From the NCBI RefSeq assembly GCF_005771635.1, contig NZ_VBWP01000002.1:186001-250000 (forward strand): a stretch of DNA of 64,000 nucleotides. Reading direction: 5' to 3'. The stretch is from Culicoidibacter larvae (GTDB lineage: Bacteria > Bacillota_I > Bacilli_A > Culicoidibacterales > Culicoidibacteraceae). Positions 7,830 to 16,027 of the stretch are shown here, one piece after another. Every line of letters begins with the position of its first letter. Position 1 is the first letter of the stretch. The notes beneath the pieces were generated by a model, which was given only the letters and a program-made list of their open reading frames with translations, had not been told where the DNA came from and ran no database searches. Position numbers and translations under genes: made by a program.

Positions 7830-9563
7830 TTAGCCGCCGATAATTCCGTTCTGGCTTGCTTCATAGAGGTTTTTATAATGCCCCTCGGCAGCGAGTAACT
7901 CCTGGTGAGTTCCTCGCTGCACAATTCCTTCAGCATCCAAAACAATAATTTCATCAGCGCTCTGCACCGTCGTCAAGCGGTGAGCAACCACTAACACAGT
8001 ACGTCCCTTAATCAAAGTTTCAATACTTTGCTGAATATATGCTTCGGTAATGTTATCCAAGGCACTAGTCGCTTCATCCAAAATCAGAATCTGCGGATTT
8101 TTCAAGAAAATCCGTGCCAAACTCAAACGTTGTTTCTGCCCGCCTGATAAACGCACGCCGCGTTCACCAACCATAGTATTATAGCCATCTTCGAGGGTCT
8201 CAATGAAGTCATGAATGCCGGCAGCCTTCGCTGCCTCAATCACGGCAGCATCATCCGCTTCCGGATTACCATAAGCAATATTATCACGAATCGTTCCCCA
8301 GAAAATGATAACATCCTGTTGTACATAGCCAATATGACGGCGTAATGAACGCATTTGATAGTCACGAATATCGGTGCCATCAATAGTAATGCTTCCGCCT
8401 GACAATTCATAAAAACGCGGAATCAGCTGCGCAATTGTAGTTTTACCGACCCCGCTTGGCCCAACTAAAGCAACCATTGTCCCTTTTTTAATATCAAGCG
8501 AGAAATCTTTTAAGATATCTGCTTCTTCAGTATTATAAGTGAACTGGGCGTGATCAAATACTATCTCACCTTGTACATCACCGGTCATGGCAATTGCATT
8601 CGGACGGTCTTCAATTTCAACCGGTTCATCCATTAATTCCTGAAAGCGTTCAAAACCAGCCCATCCTTGCTGGAATAACTCCATCATATTCATGATTCGG
8701 CGAATCGGTGTTGTTAATAATGCAAAATACATAATATAGGCAACTAAATCCCCAAACTGAATCTGATTATAAGCGACTAAGAACGCACCTACTACTAAAA
8801 CTGCAACACTCAATAACTGTACAAAGAAGTTATTTACTGCGGTTGTGCTTGCCAGCGGGCTAAAAGCGCCGCGATATGCTTCCATATACTCGGCATTGTC
8901 TGCCTGAAACTTCACTTCTTCAAATTCTTCATTTGCGAAGGCACGAGTTAATCTGACGCCGCTGATAACTCCTTCAACCCGGCTGTTGATTTGTGCCAGC
9001 TTACTGCGTAATTTTCTAAAGGCAACAATCATGTTTTTACGGGCAAACAGCATTAAGAATAACTGTATGAAAGTTAAAATGAACAATCCGGTAGTTGCCC
9101 AAAAATTGATTTGAATTAAATAGATATACCCAAATATCAACATAATTGAAATCATCAGCAAATCTTCAATACCATGGTGAGCAAGCTCACTAACCTCACG
9201 TAAATCCGTTGTCAAACGACTCATGATTTGTCCGGTTTTATTGCGATCATAGTAACCGAATGATAATGTTTGCAACTTATTGAATGCCCGGCTACGCATA
9301 TCATTTTCCATGCGAATCCCAAACACATGGCCATAAAATGCAACCAAATACTGCATAATCATATAAACAATCAATAAAACGAGTAATACCCCGGCAACAA
9401 CTAACACACTTTGCAAATCGCCATCAGGAATATATACATTTAAAATCGTTCGCGTAAATACAGGTATCGCCAGCTCAATTCCGGTGTAGACGACAACAGC
9501 CGCCAATACAAAAGCAACAATCCGAAAATGCGGTCGATAATACGATAAAAACTTTTTCAACAT
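7830..9563 (-). CDS. ABC exporter, fused membrane and ATPase domains
   Basis: The start is ATG 9563 (MLKKFLSYYRPHFRIV) preceded by AAGGAGG; the longer frame from TTG 9632 would run through a leader hairpin and is unlikely. Residues 1-320 hold six membrane helices of the type I exporter fold. The ATPase domain follows, with Walker A GPSGVGKTT (~369), signature LSGGQKQR (~474), Walker B ILILDEA and a switch His in VVAHRLT. At 577 residues it is a standard half-transporter of the MsbA/BmrA/LmrA type that must form a homodimer, because no partner gene is adjacent. The substrate (drug, lipid or peptide) cannot be told. Confidence 0.92.
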   Translation of the reverse strand: MLKKFLSYYRPHFRIVAFVLAAVVVYTGIELAIPVFTRTILNVYIPDGDLQSVLVVAGVLLVLLIVYMIMQYLVAFYGHVFGIRMENDMRSRAFNKLQTLSFGYYDRNKTGQIMSRLTTDLREVSELAHHGIEDLLMISIMLIFGYIYLIQINFWATTGLFILTFIQLFLMLFARKNMIVAFRKLRSKLAQINSRVEGVISGVRLTRAFANEEFEEVKFQADNAEYMEAYRGAFSPLASTTAVNNFFVQLLSVAVLVVGAFLVAYNQIQFGDLVAYIMYFALLTTPIRRIMNMMELFQQGWAGFERFQELMDEPVEIEDRPNAIAMTGDVQGEIVFDHAQFTYNTEEADILKDFSLDIKKGTMVALVGPSGVGKTTIAQLIPRFYELSGGSITIDGTDIRDYQMRSLRRHIGYVQQDVIIFWGTIRDNIAYGNPEADDAAVIEAAKAAGIHDFIETLEDGYNTMVGERGVRLSGGQKQRLSLARIFLKNPQILILDEATSALDNITEAYIQQSIETLIKGRTVLVVAHRLTTVQSADEIIVLDAEGIVQRGTHQELLAAEGHYKNLYEASQNGIIGG

Positions 9564-9594
9564 ATGACTTTCCTCCTTGTCAATGAAAATTACA

Positions 9595-9630
9595 AAAAGA
9601 CGGCGTTGCTCCATTCTTCGGGGCAACGCC
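9595..9630 (-). promoter_or_regulatory. Terminator-like hairpin in the exporter leader
   Basis: An 8-bp perfect stem (GGCGTTGC 9602-9609 with GCAACGCC 9623-9630) followed on the minus strand by a T-rich run sits between promoter and start codon, at the extreme 5' end of the transcript. It could act as an attenuator. No upstream gene on this strand needs a terminator here. Confidence 0.5.
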
Positions 9631-9649
9631 AATCTTATTAAGTATTGGT

Positions 9650-9678
9650 ATTATAACATTATATGGATGTTATGTCAA
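9650..9678 (-). promoter_or_regulatory. Promoter of the ABC exporter
   Basis: Consensus TTGACA (9673-9678, minus strand), a 17-base spacer and TATAAT (9650-9655). Confidence 0.8.
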
Positions 9679-9726
9679 AAGGACGCGGCAGTATAAACAA
9701 GTATTCACAAAATATATTAGGATTAT

Positions 9727-9766
9727 TTCACTAAATCGTCAAGATTTAGTATAATTATCTAGTGAA
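9727..9766 (+). promoter_or_regulatory. Promoter with operator-like inverted repeats before the ibrA-like gene
   Basis: TTCACT (9727-9732), 17 bases, TATAAT (9750-9755). A perfect inverted repeat CTAAATC-N5-GATTTAG (9731-9749) fills the spacer. A second, wider pair TTCACTA (9727-9733) and TAGTGAA (9760-9766) brackets the promoter. This is a typical place for a repressor; its identity is unknown. Confidence 0.6.
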
Positions 9767-9812
9767 GCTTGTAACACAAGTAAATACCAATGGAAATCGG
9801 GGGAGATTTACT

Positions 9813-11048
9813 ATGGGAAAGATATATTTAGATAAAAATGTTTTTGATGCTGCCAACGAACGCCTGACTTATATATTCACGCACTTTGAAAACGTCTATT
9901 TTTCATTTTCCGGTGGCAAAGACAGTTCGGTGATGGTTCAGCTGGCGAATCGGGTTGCCAAACAAATGGGCAGAACTTTTGATGTGCTCTATATTGATTT
10001 GGAAGGTAATTATAAAGCTACGCGCAAGCATATTCAGGAAATAAAGCAATTGAGCCAGATACGGGATTTTTACTGGGTCTGTTTGCCAATAAAACTCCGC
10101 AATTCTATCAGCCAGTTTCAAACGCACTGGGTATGTTGGGATAAAATGCTTAAGCATTTATGGATCCGCCCCCGGCCAGCGGACTCCATAAATGAAGAAA
10201 ATTATCTAAAAAAATATAATTGGGACTGGTTTGTGCCACAAATGCAATTTGAAGATTTTGTTATTGAATTTGCCAAGTGGTACCAGCAAGAAAAACAAGG
10301 ACAAGTTGCCTGCGGTGTCGGGATTCGCGCCAATGAAAGCTTGAATCGCTTTCTAACGATTGTTTCTGATTCAAAAGGAAAATATCAAGATCGGGTTTGG
10401 ACTACTTTAGTGAAGGTTCCTGAGGAACTGCCGATTTATAACTTCTACCCGATTTATGATTGGGAAACCAGCGATATTTGGACAGTTGTTGCCAGATATG
10501 ATTTTATGTACAACTATGTTTATGAACTGATGTACAAAAATGGACTTTCGATTCATGAATCGCGTCTCTGTCAGCCCTATGGCGATGACCAGCGCAAAGG
10601 TTTAGAACAGTTTAAATCTATTGAAGCGGAAACTTGGGGTAAAGTGCTGATGCGGGTTCAAGGTGCAAACTTCGGTAGTCTCTACTCGCGTGGCGAGATG
10701 CTCTCGTTTCGAACGCTCAATAAGCCGGCTCATATGAGTTGGCAGGAATACACGGTTTTTCTTTTGGAAACTATCGGCACAGTTAATTTTGATTTGATGG
10801 AACATTATGCCGAAAAAATCAGAAAGTTTATTAATTGGTATGAACGAAAAGGTGTCTTCGAGATTAAAGATGTTTGTGATTCAAAGCTGGAAACTAAACG
10901 AATGGTTCCTTCATGGCGAAGGATTGCTAAAATGATTCTCAAAAATGATTATTATGGTAAGACGCTATCGTTTAATCAAACCAAAAAAGATGATGAAAAA
11001 CTGGAAGTTATTTTAGAAAACTGGAGGAATTACTATGGCCAATATTAA
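9813..11048 (+). CDS. IbrA-like PAPS-reductase-family protein (DUF3440)
   Basis: The 411-residue protein belongs to the adenine-nucleotide alpha-hydrolase/PAPS reductase superfamily. It has the PP-loop SGGKDS at 33-38, then a long C-terminal region of the DUF3440 type (YNFYPIYDWETSDIWTV; CQPYGDDQRKGL). The usual sulfite-reducing Cys motif of true PAPS reductases is not evident, so it probably does not reduce sulfate. IbrA and IbrB of E. coli act as a pair in gene activation, and related PP-loop proteins modify DNA (DndC). The start ATG 9813 follows GGGGGAG; the upstream extension of the frame has no ribosome site. It overlaps the ParB-like partner by 14 bases. The biochemical activity is unknown. 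Confidence 0.85.
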   Translation: MGKIYLDKNVFDAANERLTYIFTHFENVYFSFSGGKDSSVMVQLANRVAKQMGRTFDVLYIDLEGNYKATRKHIQEIKQLSQIRDFYWVCLPIKLRNSISQFQTHWVCWDKMLKHLWIRPRPADSINEENYLKKYNWDWFVPQMQFEDFVIEFAKWYQQEKQGQVACGVGIRANESLNRFLTIVSDSKGKYQDRVWTTLVKVPEELPIYNFYPIYDWETSDIWTVVARYDFMYNYVYELMYKNGLSIHESRLCQPYGDDQRKGLEQFKSIEAETWGKVLMRVQGANFGSLYSRGEMLSFRTLNKPAHMSWQEYTVFLLETIGTVNFDLMEHYAEKIRKFINWYERKGVFEIKDVCDSKLETKRMVPSWRRIAKMILKNDYYGKTLSFNQTKKDDEKLEVILENWRNYYGQY

Positions 11049-11553
11049 ATTAAAAGCAATGGATGTCGTCCTTGCTGATATCAACGATGTATATGCCAAT
11101 GATTATAATCCAAATATTATGGCTAAACCTGAGAAAGAACTGCTAAAAACTTCAATCCTCAATAACGGTTTTTGTTTCCCGATTGTGGTCATCCAAGACG
11201 AAGATAATAAGTATTGTCTGATTGATGGCTTCCATCGTTTTCTTATTGCCAAGGAACTAAAAATGCCACAAATACCGGTTGTCATTCTTGACCATGACAT
11301 TTCTAAACGGATCAGTGCTACGGTTCAATTCAATCGCGCTCGTGGTACTCATCAAAGTTTATCGATGTCTAAATTAGTTGTGCAGCTGATTCAAAATGGT
11401 AAAAATGATGACGAAATTGCTCAAGAGCTTGGCATGGACAAGGATGAAGTTTTACGGCTAAAACAAGTATCCGGTCTCAAAGCAGCTTTTAAAGACCAAG
11501 AATTTTCCAAAAGCTGGGAAGAATTTGATAACAAATGGTTTCCCAGAAAATAA
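11035..11553 (+). CDS. IbrB-like ParB/sulfiredoxin-fold protein
   Basis: The 172-residue product carries a ParB N-terminal-like domain (residues ~10-100) with the motif LIDGFHRFLIAKEL in place of the GxRR of chromosome-partition ParB. A helix-turn-helix-like segment follows (NDDEIAQELGMDKDEVLRLK, 124-143). That is the plan of IbrB. The start codon lies inside the ibrA-like gene (14-base overlap), so the two are coupled and probably act together. ParB folds of this kind can bind or hydrolyse nucleotides or act as nucleases. No chromosome-partition context is present, so a parB role is unlikely. Confidence 0.82.
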   Translation: MANIKLKAMDVVLADINDVYANDYNPNIMAKPEKELLKTSILNNGFCFPIVVIQDEDNKYCLIDGFHRFLIAKELKMPQIPVVILDHDISKRISATVQFNRARGTHQSLSMSKLVVQLIQNGKNDDEIAQELGMDKDEVLRLKQVSGLKAAFKDQEFSKSWEEFDNKWFPRK

Positions 11554-11574
11554 ATAATTGCTAACATAATTGTA

Positions 11575-11607
11575 AAACCCCCGCATCATCAAGTGATGCG
11601 GGGGTTT
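11575..11607. terminator. Bidirectional terminator between convergent genes
   Basis: A 14-bp GC-rich stem (11575-11588 with 11594-11607) lies between the ibrB-like gene and the convergent GH13 gene. Confidence 0.8.
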
Positions 11608-11610
11608 ATT

Positions 11611-13290
11611 CTACTGTTCTTGTAACCAAACAAAACTATAGCCATTTAGCTGGACTTCAGTCTCATAGAGTTCATCATTAAAAATATTTTTAGACATTGT
11701 CTGAAGTGGCACTATTTTTGGTTTTGCCGAGAAATTATACAATGCTCGTACCATTTCATCTCCTATTCCACGTTCTATAATAATGATTGCATCATCATCA
11801 CTCGTCAGAACTCGTTGCTCTGCAAATGGATGAAATGCTGATGTTGCCTGACGAACTTCAAGCAATTGTTTCATATTACTAAAAATATAGTTGCGGCGCG
11901 GATCATTTTCAAGTTCCGCCGCCAATTTATCAGCATCAAGCTTTTCACGATTGATGCGACGATTAATACCACTTGATTCCATGCCGGCAATATCATTGTC
12001 GGAACCGAATAATGTATGGTAATAAATTGCCGGAACGCCGATAAAACTCATTAAGAACGCATGCGCCAAAATTGATTTTTTCCATGAAATTGTTTCATCA
12101 ATATCTGTAGCATGACGCAAAGCATCAATATAATTGATGTTTAGTTCGTATGGAGATTTGGTACCGTCAGGATTGTTTTTATATGAGACCCGACCACCAT
12201 TACTTTCTACTGAAGTAATCAAAGCATCAATCTGTTCTTTATCCAAAATACCCTCAACCGGGCGGACACCAATACCATCATGACTGGAAAGAAAATTAAA
12301 ATAAGTCGCTGAAGCACTAGGATTAGTAATCTGCGAAGCCCATTCGCTCAACTTCTTTGCATCCCCACTTTGTATCGTATGCAACATTAACGGCGGCAAA
12401 GTAAATTGATATACCATATGTGCTTCATTCGTGCCATTGCCAAAATAACTTACATTCTCAACATGAGGTACATTTGTTTCCGTAATAATCTGCACATCCA
12501 GTTGCAAGCCATCAACTAACTCGCGCCATAACTGAATAATTGCATGAGTTTGCGGTAAATGAATACAAGTTGTTCCTGATTCTTTCCACAAAAACCCAAT
12601 CGCATCCAGTCTGATACTGCGAGCACCATGACTTATATACTCTAAAAATATGTCGGTTAATTCAACTAAAACATGAATATTTTTCACATTAACATCTATC
12701 TGATCTTCGCTGAAAGTTGTCCAAACTGTTTTCTGCTTTTCATGCTGCCCATATGTATGGAACAGCGGTGTGACCCGCGGCCGGGTCACGCCGCTGGCAT
12801 CGAAATCAGCATCATATTCAATGAAATAGTCGGCATATTGCGGTTGCTGATTTAAAAAGCCCTGAAACCAATCACTCGATTTTGAAATATGATTAGCAAC
12901 AAAGTCATACATCAAGCGATAATCATGAGCCATTTCTTGCAAATCCTGCCAATTACCAAGCTGGGGATCAATTTTGCGATAGTCAACTACTGAAAAGCCA
13001 TCATCTGAGGTGTACGGAAACATTGGTAAAATATGTACATCAGTAATTGCTTTACCGACATGTTGCTTGAGAAAACGATGCAAAACCGGAAATGTTGTCA
13101 GACTTTTATCATAGATACTGTCACCATATGTAATCAAGTAGGTATTCTGTTCTGTTAATTGTTGTCCTGCTCGGGGCAATTGGTGCTGCCACTTAGCAAT
13201 TATTTGTTCGAAAAGCACAAGATATTCCGCTTGATACTCATCTTGATATATTTGTTTAAGTTTTTGCTCGATTTGGGTTTTCAGCATCAT
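11611..13290 (-). CDS. GH13 subfamily 18 glycoside phosphorylase (glucosylglycerate phosphorylase candidate)
   Basis: The 559-residue alpha-amylase-fold enzyme resembles sucrose phosphorylases. The catalytic triad is visible: nucleophile Asp in IRLDAIGF (~227), acid/base Glu in ITETNV (~270), transition-state Asp in LSSHDGIG (~335). Subfamily 18 phosphorolyses sucrose, sucrose-6-phosphate, glucosylglycerol or glucosylglycerate to glucose-1-phosphate. The neighbours are a GH38 mannosidase 1 base upstream, a fructose-family PTS and a glycerate kinase, which points to glucosylglycerate as substrate (products glucose-1-phosphate and glycerate). This is inferred from context; sucrose is not excluded. 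It is the last gene of the operon and ends at the terminator at 11575. Confidence 0.85.
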   Translation of the reverse strand: MMLKTQIEQKLKQIYQDEYQAEYLVLFEQIIAKWQHQLPRAGQQLTEQNTYLITYGDSIYDKSLTTFPVLHRFLKQHVGKAITDVHILPMFPYTSDDGFSVVDYRKIDPQLGNWQDLQEMAHDYRLMYDFVANHISKSSDWFQGFLNQQPQYADYFIEYDADFDASGVTRPRVTPLFHTYGQHEKQKTVWTTFSEDQIDVNVKNIHVLVELTDIFLEYISHGARSIRLDAIGFLWKESGTTCIHLPQTHAIIQLWRELVDGLQLDVQIITETNVPHVENVSYFGNGTNEAHMVYQFTLPPLMLHTIQSGDAKKLSEWASQITNPSASATYFNFLSSHDGIGVRPVEGILDKEQIDALITSVESNGGRVSYKNNPDGTKSPYELNINYIDALRHATDIDETISWKKSILAHAFLMSFIGVPAIYYHTLFGSDNDIAGMESSGINRRINREKLDADKLAAELENDPRRNYIFSNMKQLLEVRQATSAFHPFAEQRVLTSDDDAIIIIERGIGDEMVRALYNFSAKPKIVPLQTMSKNIFNDELYETEVQLNGYSFVWLQEQ

Positions 13291-13291
13291 T

Positions 13292-15934
13292 TTAACCTCG
13301 CTTTGTTTTTATAGTAATGTAATTATTTGGTGCCAATTCAATCTTATTATCAGCTAATGAACTGCACTTATCTTCAAGTAATCTTGATTGACAAATCTGC
13401 CATCCCGCTGATAAAGCAAAGGTGCCCTGCTGAACAGTTTCAGAAAGATTGAAGCATCGAACAATTATTTCATCAGCATGACTTGCTTGTTTTAACACAC
13501 TCAGTGATAATGCCGGGTTATCCAACTGAATCATTGATTCATCTTGCCATTGCACCATATTCATTGGCAATTCAAAACGTTCCAGTCTTGAATGAAAAGT
13601 ATTCATTTTTTGCTTTTGATAAACCGTATAGCGCGGATACAATTGTTCGTAATAATTATATAGTGGTTGTTGCGGTGTCACGGCAACAACACCATAGCTG
13701 AAACTCATTGTCTGCTGCATTTGTGCATCTGGTGTCGGGACAACAATGTTGTTGATCCCAGATGCACGCCCGGGACGATTGACTAAATCGTCCCGCCCCA
13801 GCAAGCCAACACTGCGGAACAACGTCACTGCAAGTTCACGATTGCTGACAACCTCGTATTCTTTCAGCGCCTGACTAACCAGCAACAATTGTTGCCCGGT
13901 TCCGCCTTGAAGCTGTACCAGCTGATCAAGCGCATGAATCGCTTGCGGTTTCTCGGCAAACTTCATTTCGCGCCAGTTTGCCGCACGCGGATTTTCCAAC
14001 TCACGTTGCAACATGCCGAACCCTTGTTTAGCCAAATTCTGCTTAATATCAAATCCGGTAGTAATAACCGCACGTATACGATGATCTTTGCAACCATTAA
14101 CAATTTCATGCTGAACTTGAATTAATTCGGCATCATTCTGCAAAGTAATTATTGTAGCAATAGTTAAGCGTTGCTCAAAAACACCAGCTTGCCGGTCAAC
14201 CAGATTAGCAGCAATCTTCAATTCAGTCTCAACAAGTAGTTGCTGCATAAACGCATCGCGTCTAACCTGCACTGAATCGCCTGCAATACTGCCAAACACC
14301 GATACATCACCAATTAATGGCGAAAAGTCATAAGAATCACCGGCATCAGCAACATCTTCAAAACGAATGAAATTATTGATGCGACCATGTTTATTCTCAA
14401 GATAAAGCTCACCGGCTTCTACCCCTATGGTGTAGAAGCTATTTTGAATAGTAGCTGACTTATCTTCAATTAGTAATGGCATTTCAGGGTTTTCTTCAAT
14501 GGTAAAAATCGCTAACTGCCACGCCGGAAGGGTTTGATTATAGAGCTGAACATCGAATTGGTAATAACCCGGTTGTTCAATTTGTTGCTCACCGTTTGCA
14601 GTTGCAACAACAATACTTCCGCCACTTATATATTTCTTATCAAAACAACTGAATGGCACTTCTTGATTATTCTTATTCAATATTTTTATCGACTCAGCAC
14701 GACTAAAAACAGTGGTGCGAACAGGTGTCGCCATATCATGAATATCACTGTTGAAGACAATAAACTTGTTCTCGCAGTCATCAGTAATTGCTGCATGTGC
14801 AATTCGCTTCTGAACAATATTCAATAAATCATTGACAATGCGCTCGCACGATGCAAGCCGCGCCATAATTGCGGCATTGGTGGTATCTGAATTACAACCG
14901 CCAATACTATCATGAGCGTGCACATCAAATAATTGTTTCCAGACTGTATCCAATTGTTTTTGCGGATAATCACTAATACCCTGCACTTTGGCAAAAGTCA
15001 GCATCGGCTCAAGTATATTCAAAATTTTGTGTTCAATTCGACTGTTTGCTTCTTTAATATCATAACGCTGTGAAGCAATAGTAGTATGAATGCGTGACTT
15101 TTGCGAAGCAACCAGTTCATTTTTCAACTCAGTAGTAAACTTTTCCGGTTGTTGCCAAGCTTCTTCCATAAAGTGTTCATAATCAGACAGCACAAAATGA
15201 TATTGTTCCTGCATCGCATTTAAACGAGCAACAACATCTGGAAATTGTTCTCTTACAAAAACCTGATCTCCGCCCGCCGGCAACAACAATACATCAGTAT
15301 TTGTATTCAAATCGCTTAACACCGACAAAATCGGTAACAAATGTTCATTCAAATATGCTTCATCTGCTTGCAAAAACTTCCCAGGCCCATAGCCAAAATA
15401 TATATAATTCATTGGTACCTGAACATTATCCGGTGAAGTCCAAAGCATATTTACATCACCACTGCTTAGCTGGTCGTTGTAAATACCCCGTTGTACAATT
15501 GATTTAGCAATACCAAAATCTTTAAAAATTGATGGCAAATAAGCATTCTGACCAAAAACATCCGGTAAATACCCAATATCCATCGAATGTCCCATTGCTG
15601 AACTCAACTGAATACCATACAGCAAATTACGAATTAAGGATTCAATATGCACCAGTCTGGTATCCGCCTGCGTATACCACGGTCCAATATACAAACGTCT
15701 TGCTGTAACCAAATCGCTGATTAACTCACGATCTTCAGGATGCCATTGTAGATATTCATCAATAACCGAATACTGCCCATCAAAAACATATGCCGGAAAT
15801 TCCGGATGGTCACGCAAAAAGCGCAACAAAGCATACATATTCTCAGCCAACAACACATTTGAATCTTCAATAGTAAAATACCACTCCCGATCCCAATGCG
15901 AATGCGGTACGACGTGAACAATTTTTTTCTTCAT
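13292..15934 (-). CDS. GH38 alpha-mannosidase (MngB-like)
   Basis: The 880-residue protein has the full GH38 plan. The N-terminal HSHWDREW supplies two zinc ligands (His13, Asp15), the nucleophile Asp lies in GYLPDVFGQNA (~125), a further zinc His lies in DVHAHDSIGGCNSD (~339), and C-terminal beta domains follow. In E. coli, MngB hydrolyses 6-phospho-mannosylglycerate, made by the PTS permease MngA, to mannose-6-phosphate and glycerate. Here the PTS gene is directly upstream and glycerate kinase is close by, so the same substrate is the best proposal. General alpha-mannoside use is the alternative. The ribosome site lies in GGAGAAAGGG and the GH13 gene starts 1 base after the stop. Confidence 0.9.
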   Translation of the reverse strand: MKKKIVHVVPHSHWDREWYFTIEDSNVLLAENMYALLRFLRDHPEFPAYVFDGQYSVIDEYLQWHPEDRELISDLVTARRLYIGPWYTQADTRLVHIESLIRNLLYGIQLSSAMGHSMDIGYLPDVFGQNAYLPSIFKDFGIAKSIVQRGIYNDQLSSGDVNMLWTSPDNVQVPMNYIYFGYGPGKFLQADEAYLNEHLLPILSVLSDLNTNTDVLLLPAGGDQVFVREQFPDVVARLNAMQEQYHFVLSDYEHFMEEAWQQPEKFTTELKNELVASQKSRIHTTIASQRYDIKEANSRIEHKILNILEPMLTFAKVQGISDYPQKQLDTVWKQLFDVHAHDSIGGCNSDTTNAAIMARLASCERIVNDLLNIVQKRIAHAAITDDCENKFIVFNSDIHDMATPVRTTVFSRAESIKILNKNNQEVPFSCFDKKYISGGSIVVATANGEQQIEQPGYYQFDVQLYNQTLPAWQLAIFTIEENPEMPLLIEDKSATIQNSFYTIGVEAGELYLENKHGRINNFIRFEDVADAGDSYDFSPLIGDVSVFGSIAGDSVQVRRDAFMQQLLVETELKIAANLVDRQAGVFEQRLTIATIITLQNDAELIQVQHEIVNGCKDHRIRAVITTGFDIKQNLAKQGFGMLQRELENPRAANWREMKFAEKPQAIHALDQLVQLQGGTGQQLLLVSQALKEYEVVSNRELAVTLFRSVGLLGRDDLVNRPGRASGINNIVVPTPDAQMQQTMSFSYGVVAVTPQQPLYNYYEQLYPRYTVYQKQKMNTFHSRLERFELPMNMVQWQDESMIQLDNPALSLSVLKQASHADEIIVRCFNLSETVQQGTFALSAGWQICQSRLLEDKCSSLADNKIELAPNNYITIKTKRG

Positions 15935-15956
15935 CTGTAAAACCCTTTCTCTGGAG

Positions 15957-16016
15957 AAAAAGCAGGGCTTCGCCCTGCTTATGGTAAAGAACTAAGCCTC
16001 GGGCTTAGCTCTTTAC
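15957..16016 (-). promoter_or_regulatory. Two tandem hairpins between PTS and mannosidase genes
   Basis: In the 93-base gap, a 15-bp stem (15984-15998 with 16002-16016) is followed on the minus strand by an 8-bp GC-rich stem (15961-15968 with 15972-15979) and four T. The second looks like an intrinsic terminator and the first like an mRNA end protector. They may lower mannosidase expression relative to the permease, or stabilise the PTS message. Confidence 0.6.
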
Positions 16017-16027
16017 CCAACTTTCGC

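Noticed and set aside
11035-11553. Chromosome-partition parB
   Set aside because: The protein is too short, lacks the GxRR box and the central ParB domain, and overlaps an ibrA-like gene instead of parA.
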